Of a stretch of 64,000 nt of DNA, positions 52,850 through 64,000 are shown one piece after another. This DNA is from Monodelphis domestica (taxonomy: Eukaryota > Chordata > Mammalia > Didelphimorphia > Didelphidae). Both the position numbers and the translations under genes were made by a program. Numbering within the stretch: position 1 is the stretch's first letter; the number at the start of each line of letters is the position of its first letter. The stretch is taken from assembly GCF_027887165.1 (NCBI RefSeq), contig NC_077235.1, positions 4,491,818 to 4,555,817 of the forward strand, written 5' to 3'. The notes under the pieces are model-generated. The model was given only the letters and a program-made list of their open reading frames with translations. It was not told the DNA's origin and did no database searches.

Positions 52850-53345
52850 TCTTTAAATGTGTGCTTTATGCAGGACTGTGGTGGGTGCTGGGGAATCTAA
52901 AGACAAAACCAGAACAGTCTCTTCTCAAAGAGCTTGTGGTTTGTTGGAGGGCGCAGAGTGTACCAAAAAAAAGCAAATAGCAGCTCATCTAAGGAAGAAG
53001 GTTCAAGGGAGACTTCAGGAGGTGGCATCTGAGCTGAACCTTGAAGGAAATGCAAGAGGCTTAGAGGAGGAGTAAGGTGGATGGTGCATCTTGTGCCTGG
53101 AGAATGAATGCCTTATGAAAGGCATGGAAATGGGAGAAAACAGGTAATGTGTCAGAGATCTCATGAAGGGAAGCAATAGGAAATAAGGTGGAAAAAGTAG
53201 GTGGGGACTGATTTGCAAGTGGCTTTAAATACTGAGTCAGTGTGAGTTCCACCGAGAGTTTTTGGTAGGAGAATGATGCATTTCAACAATTTGAATTTGA
53301 CAGCGGCGTGGAAAGATGGATTGGAGAGGAGAGAGAGACTAAAGA
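52850..53345 (+). repeat. Medium-copy repeat, copy 5
   Basis: TGTGCTTTATGCAGGACTG, CAAAGAGCTTGTGGTTTGTT, GAGCTGAACCTTGAAGGAAA, GGTAGGAGAATGATGCATTT and GGAAAGATGGATTGGAGAGG match the order of copies 2 and 3. Confidence 0.55.
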
Positions 53346-53464
53346 CCAGAAAATCAACGGGCTGTTGCACTAGAACCCCCAAGGAAGTCTGAAGTCATAT
53401 ATATACAAAGATATTTATAGTAGTACTTCTGTCATAACAAAGAACCAGAAGGAAATACTTTTGT

Positions 53465-53690
53465 TCAGTAGTATCAGTTGTGTCTGGCTCTTTGTGATCC
53501 CATTTGTGGGTTCTCAGCAGAGATCCTGGAGCGATTTGCCATTTCCTTTTCCAGCTGAGGAAACTGAGGCAAAAAAGGATTAAGGGATTTGCCCAGGGTC
53601 ACACAGCTAGGAAGTATCCAAGGCCAAATTTTAATTCAGGTCTTCCTGACATACCCAGCATTCCATACACTGTACCACTTAGCTGCCCGG
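53465..53690 (+). mobile_element. Marsupial CORE-SINE
   Basis: TTCAGTAGTATCAGTTGTGT, GAGCGATTTGCCATTTCCTT, CAGCTGAGGAAACTGAGGC, GGGTCACACAGCTAGGAAGT, CAGGTCTTCCTGACATACC in family order. Confidence 0.8.
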
Positions 53691-55100
53691 GAGGAATTTG
53701 GGTGCCCTGAATTAGAGAATGGCCAAACATGTGATATGTGAGTATGATGAACACATTTCTCTAGGAGATTTAGAGAAACTTGGGAAGTCTTCTATGAACT
53801 GAACCAGGAAAGCGATTTCCATGACAACTCCAGGAATGTAAAGGACAGGTGTTTTGATAGGCTATAAATACTGATAAATTCATTGAGCATCTGTGATTTC
53901 CAATGGCCATCCTCTGCTGGGAGATCATGTGACAGGCAGCAGGCATGGAGGGAGGAATGCATTTTTCACACCCAGTGGAGGGTGAGGGAGAAGAGAAGAA
54001 AAACTTCCAGGTTGGGAACTTGGCTGAGTAAAAAGACAGTAAAGGACCTTAACAGAAAGAGGGAAGTTGTGTTGGTGGGAAGTGCAGGGATGGGCAGGGA
54101 GATCTGGTTCTGTTTCAGACCTATTGAGTTTGAAACGGCCAGGGAGCACCCAGATGAAGAAGGCAAGCAGGTATGTTAGCTATAGGAATTTAGGGATCAC
54201 CTGCATAGAAGTGATAGTTGAACCCAAAGCATCTGATGAGATCACCAAGACAGTGTGGAAGGAGAAGAGGCCCCAACTCGGAGTTGTAGAGGACACCTGC
54301 ACTTAGTGGGTGGAGGAGGTTGTCAAACCAGCAAAGGAGACTGGGATGGTGCAGGCAGATAGGTGGGAGGAGAGTGGTCATTAGGTTTAGAATAAGGTCA
54401 GTTAGAATGAGGACTGAGTAAAAGGCTGATCCATTTAGCATTATTGGTCCCCTTTGAGAGGTTAGCAACAATATCTTCCCACCTTCCCACTTGCTTTCAT
54501 GACCACGTGGAATCCCTTCAGGGCTCCACAGTCTAATCCTTGTGTCTTCTGACCCTCTCTAAATCTTGTTCAACTCTTATTTTATTCCAAAGATCTCCAA
54601 TGTATTGGGGCCCTTTCTCTAGGTCTTTGACCATCCTCTGGCTCACTGCAGTACCTGGGCTGGTGATCCCCTGCTCTGCCCATCTGGACAGTCTGTTTCA
54701 CTTGTTAATTAGGCGTTCTCTGTGTTTCTTGACCCTCATTTCTTGAGTTTCTGAGATAGCTCTTCATTGTTGCATGCCGACTTAAGCCTGTCTTGGGTCA
54801 TTCTCACTTTGGGGTATGGTCCTGGTTTCCAGGAAGCTTAATTCTAGAATCCCCCTGTTTGGGCCTCAGTTTTTTCCTGTGTAAAATGAGTTGTGCAGAC
54901 TTGTGTGCATACTAAGTTTCCTTTCCTCTCTGACCTTCTGTCTCTCTTGGGCATGAGAAAGCCAGGGATAGGCTTAGGAATCCATCCATGTTTGAATGTC
55001 CACTTGGCCCCACCTGGACCACTTGGTGCTGTCTTCCAGATCCTGTATGGCTGTCTCCCTGTCCTCACCCCCTGCTGAGTAAACAGACATCTGGCTATGG
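53691..55100. other. Intergenic DNA before the ALAS2 3' end
   Basis: No gene seen. Short open stretches lack any family match. Confidence 0.4.
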
Positions 55101-55107
55101 GATGCAC

Positions 55108-55113
55108 TTTATT
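55108..55113 (-). terminator. ALAS2: ALAS2 poly(A) signal
   Basis: AATAAA on the minus strand (plus-strand TTTATT) about 185 nt past the ALAS2 stop codon. Confidence 0.8.
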
Positions 55114-55295
55114 ATCTTTGAACTATTGAACACATACATGAATTCTTACATGATTTCCCTCTACAAGTGGCTGTCAGGGAAGCCCACTGCAAATCTTAAA
55201 GCACTAGAAAAAGGAAAGTGAGGATGATGAGACAGACTGAGGCGGGACCAGGAATGGAAGCACTTATCTTTCCCCTCCTCCCCCTCCCCAGGTCA

Positions 55296-63553
<8,258 letters not shown>

Positions 63554-64000
63554 CTAGGGAGAAAATGGAAGAGTACAGAGCTATATCCCTGGCTTTCCTT
63601 GGGCATGAGGCCCAGCCTGTGGGCATAACCAAAAGAAGCAAGAGGACCAAGAACATCTCAGAGGAGGTGGGTGAGCCTTTAAGCTACAGCTTGAAAGAGT
63701 CTTCCAGGAAGCCTTCCCTCATCTCCCAGGTAACATGGAAGCACACAAAAGGCCCTGCACTTCATGTTACTAAGACCTGGGCCCAACTCCACCTCTGAGT
63801 CCATTTTCCAAATCCAGGAATGGAAGGTTCTAAGGACAGGATTTAGAATTGGAAGGGGCCTTAGTGCCTCCTCATTTTACAGCTGAGAAAACAGAGGCCA
63901 AGTTGTACAGGAACGCTCTAGGGTCAAACAGATAGGAAGCAACAGAACTAGTATTTGAAAGTCATTCCTCACCATTGAATCCATTCCTTTTAACCTGCCC
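63554..64000 (-). other. ALAS2 intron 5 (partial)
   Basis: No exon to the right edge. 63830-63990 has MIR-like order (GGGGCCTTAGTGCCTCCTCA, TTTTACAGCTGAGAAAACAG). The upstream ALAS2 exons lie beyond the window. Confidence 0.5.

Overview
This window is nuclear DNA of a marsupial, most likely an Australian one. The evidence is repeated tRNA-derived SINEs of the WSINE1/WALLSI type with clean target-site duplications, marsupial CORE-SINEs, and many marsupial-type L1 copies. It covers the APEX2-ALAS2 neighbourhood, which in human lies in Xp11.21 in the order PFKFB1(-) APEX2(+) ALAS2(-).

Layout. From 1 to about 17.4 kb the DNA is mostly L1, with short islands of unique sequence at 2.4-4.1 kb. The minus strand from 27.6 kb down to 2.7 kb carries a split gene that single open frames do not reveal. 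Six coding exons (23.8, 18.3, 17.7, 4.0, 3.0 and 2.75 kb) with canonical splice sites and matching phases join into a 198-residue protein that reads as a diverged Speedy/RINGO (CDK-activator) family member. Its 13.6-kb fourth intron is almost entirely L1. A CpG island at 27.6-28.1 kb holds a good minus-strand donor for a non-coding first exon of this gene and a good plus-strand donor pointing the other way, so it looks like a bidirectional promoter. From 31 to 36 kb there is a minus-strand L1 carrying a younger nested L1, a CORE-SINE split by a solo LTR, and SINEs. From 36 to 41 kb there are medium-copy repeats, a 36-nt U2 snRNA retro-fragment, a GA microsatellite and a diverged tandem repeat of about 420 bp.

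APEX2 (six coding exons, 482 residues, plus strand) starts in a second CpG island at 41.25 kb and ends at 51.65 kb, with a poly(A) signal at 51.81 kb. ALAS2 (minus strand) enters from the right edge. Its last six coding exons lie between 63.55 and 55.30 kb, and its 5' exons are beyond the window. The two genes converge tail to tail, 3.3 kb apart. ALAS2 intron 8 keeps a GATA + CACCC pair like the known erythroid enhancer.

Roles. APEX2 is a nuclear/mitochondrial AP endonuclease and 3'-5' exonuclease tied to PCNA. ALAS2 is the erythroid first enzyme of haem synthesis. The Speedy-like gene would be a CDK-binding cell-cycle or meiotic factor by family. The three are neighbours, not a pathway. The main discoveries are the Speedy-like gene, its shared promoter, two nested L1-in-L1 insertions with target duplications, a hAT element splitting a SINE, and 7SL and U2 RNA retrocopies.
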